The notes beneath the pieces are model-generated. The model did no database searches and was not told the DNA's origin. It was given only the letters and a program-made list of their open reading frames with translations. Position numbers and translations under genes: made by a program. Below are positions 63,951 to 64,000 of a stretch of 64,000 nt of DNA, piece by piece. The stretch is from Chromobacterium amazonense (GTDB taxonomy: Bacteria > Pseudomonadota > Gammaproteobacteria > Burkholderiales > Chromobacteriaceae), in contig NZ_MKCR01000012.1 in assembly GCF_001855565.1 (NCBI RefSeq), forward strand, positions 1 through 64,000, given 5' to 3'. The stretch's first letter is position 1; each line of letters opens with the position of its first letter.

Positions 63951-64000
63951 CGGCAGATTTTAATCATTGCGTGGGCCGCCAGTCTAGAAGCTGTAACGCT

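Overview
The window is about 64 kb of high-GC chromosomal DNA from a betaproteobacterium, most likely a Chromobacterium-like member of the Neisseriales. The basis is the Neisseria-like RpoA, RpoB and RpoC, the order tRNA-tuf-tRNA-secE-nusG-rplKAJL-rpoBC-rpsLG-fusA-tuf-rpsJ, infA between secY and rpmJ, a glutaminase next to rplQ, and the amgK-murU / lptD-surA-pdxA neighbourhood. It is mostly core genome. I see no prophage, CRISPR array, transposase gene or defence island.

Positions 1-9.0 kb hold a large DUF3683/FAD oxidoreductase (minus strand, C-terminus outside the window), a lemA-TPM-TPM trio, and the minus-strand outer-membrane biogenesis and vitamin B6 operon lptD-surA-pdxA. Positions 9.2-15.7 kb hold amgK-murU (cell-wall sugar recycling) overlapping ruvC, then ruvA, and ruvB further on. 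The ruv genes are split by a convergent ribB-ribE pair behind a clear FMN riboswitch. Two intergenic repeats lie on either side of ruvA: a long imperfect inverted repeat and a 156-bp MITE-like element. Positions 15.8-21.2 kb run on the minus strand: a polyamine-type binding protein, proB, a probable PilZ-domain protein and bioA.

Positions 21.3-25.8 kb are the most accessory-looking part. They carry a type IV pilin with a sigma-54-type promoter and a structured leader, then two tandem PglL/TfpO-like O-oligosaccharyltransferases. The pilin body and the first ~115 codons of the first ligase are markedly AT-rich, with an abrupt return to high GC inside the ligase gene, which suggests a recombined mosaic. 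Positions 25.8-29.6 kb are ftsY-ftsE-ftsX and rpoH; rpoH has a near-perfect CIRCE (HrcA) operator at its promoter. rsmD and a YfhL-type ferredoxin follow.

From 30.8 kb to 62.9 kb there is one continuous translation and transcription block: tRNA-Tyr/Gly/Thr, tuf, tRNA-Trp, secE-nusG, rplKA, an L10 leader, a second tRNA-Thr, rplJL, rpoBC, the str genes (rpsL, rpsG, fusA, a second tuf, rpsJ), then the S10, spc and alpha operons through rpoA-rplQ. I placed likely sigma-70 promoters before tRNA-Tyr, rplK, rpsL, rplC, rplN and rpsM, so the cluster is divided into units resembling those of E. coli, except that rpsJ is separated from rplC by a terminator that overlaps a promoter. A glutaminase gene on the minus strand closes the window.

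No wholly new system is convincingly visible. The best leads are regulatory or evolutionary: the tRNA-Thr lying between the L10 leader and rplJ, the CIRCE on rpoH, the pilin/ligase mosaic with its sigma-54 promoter and putative attenuator, the tandem ligases, and the rpsJ/rplC operon boundary.
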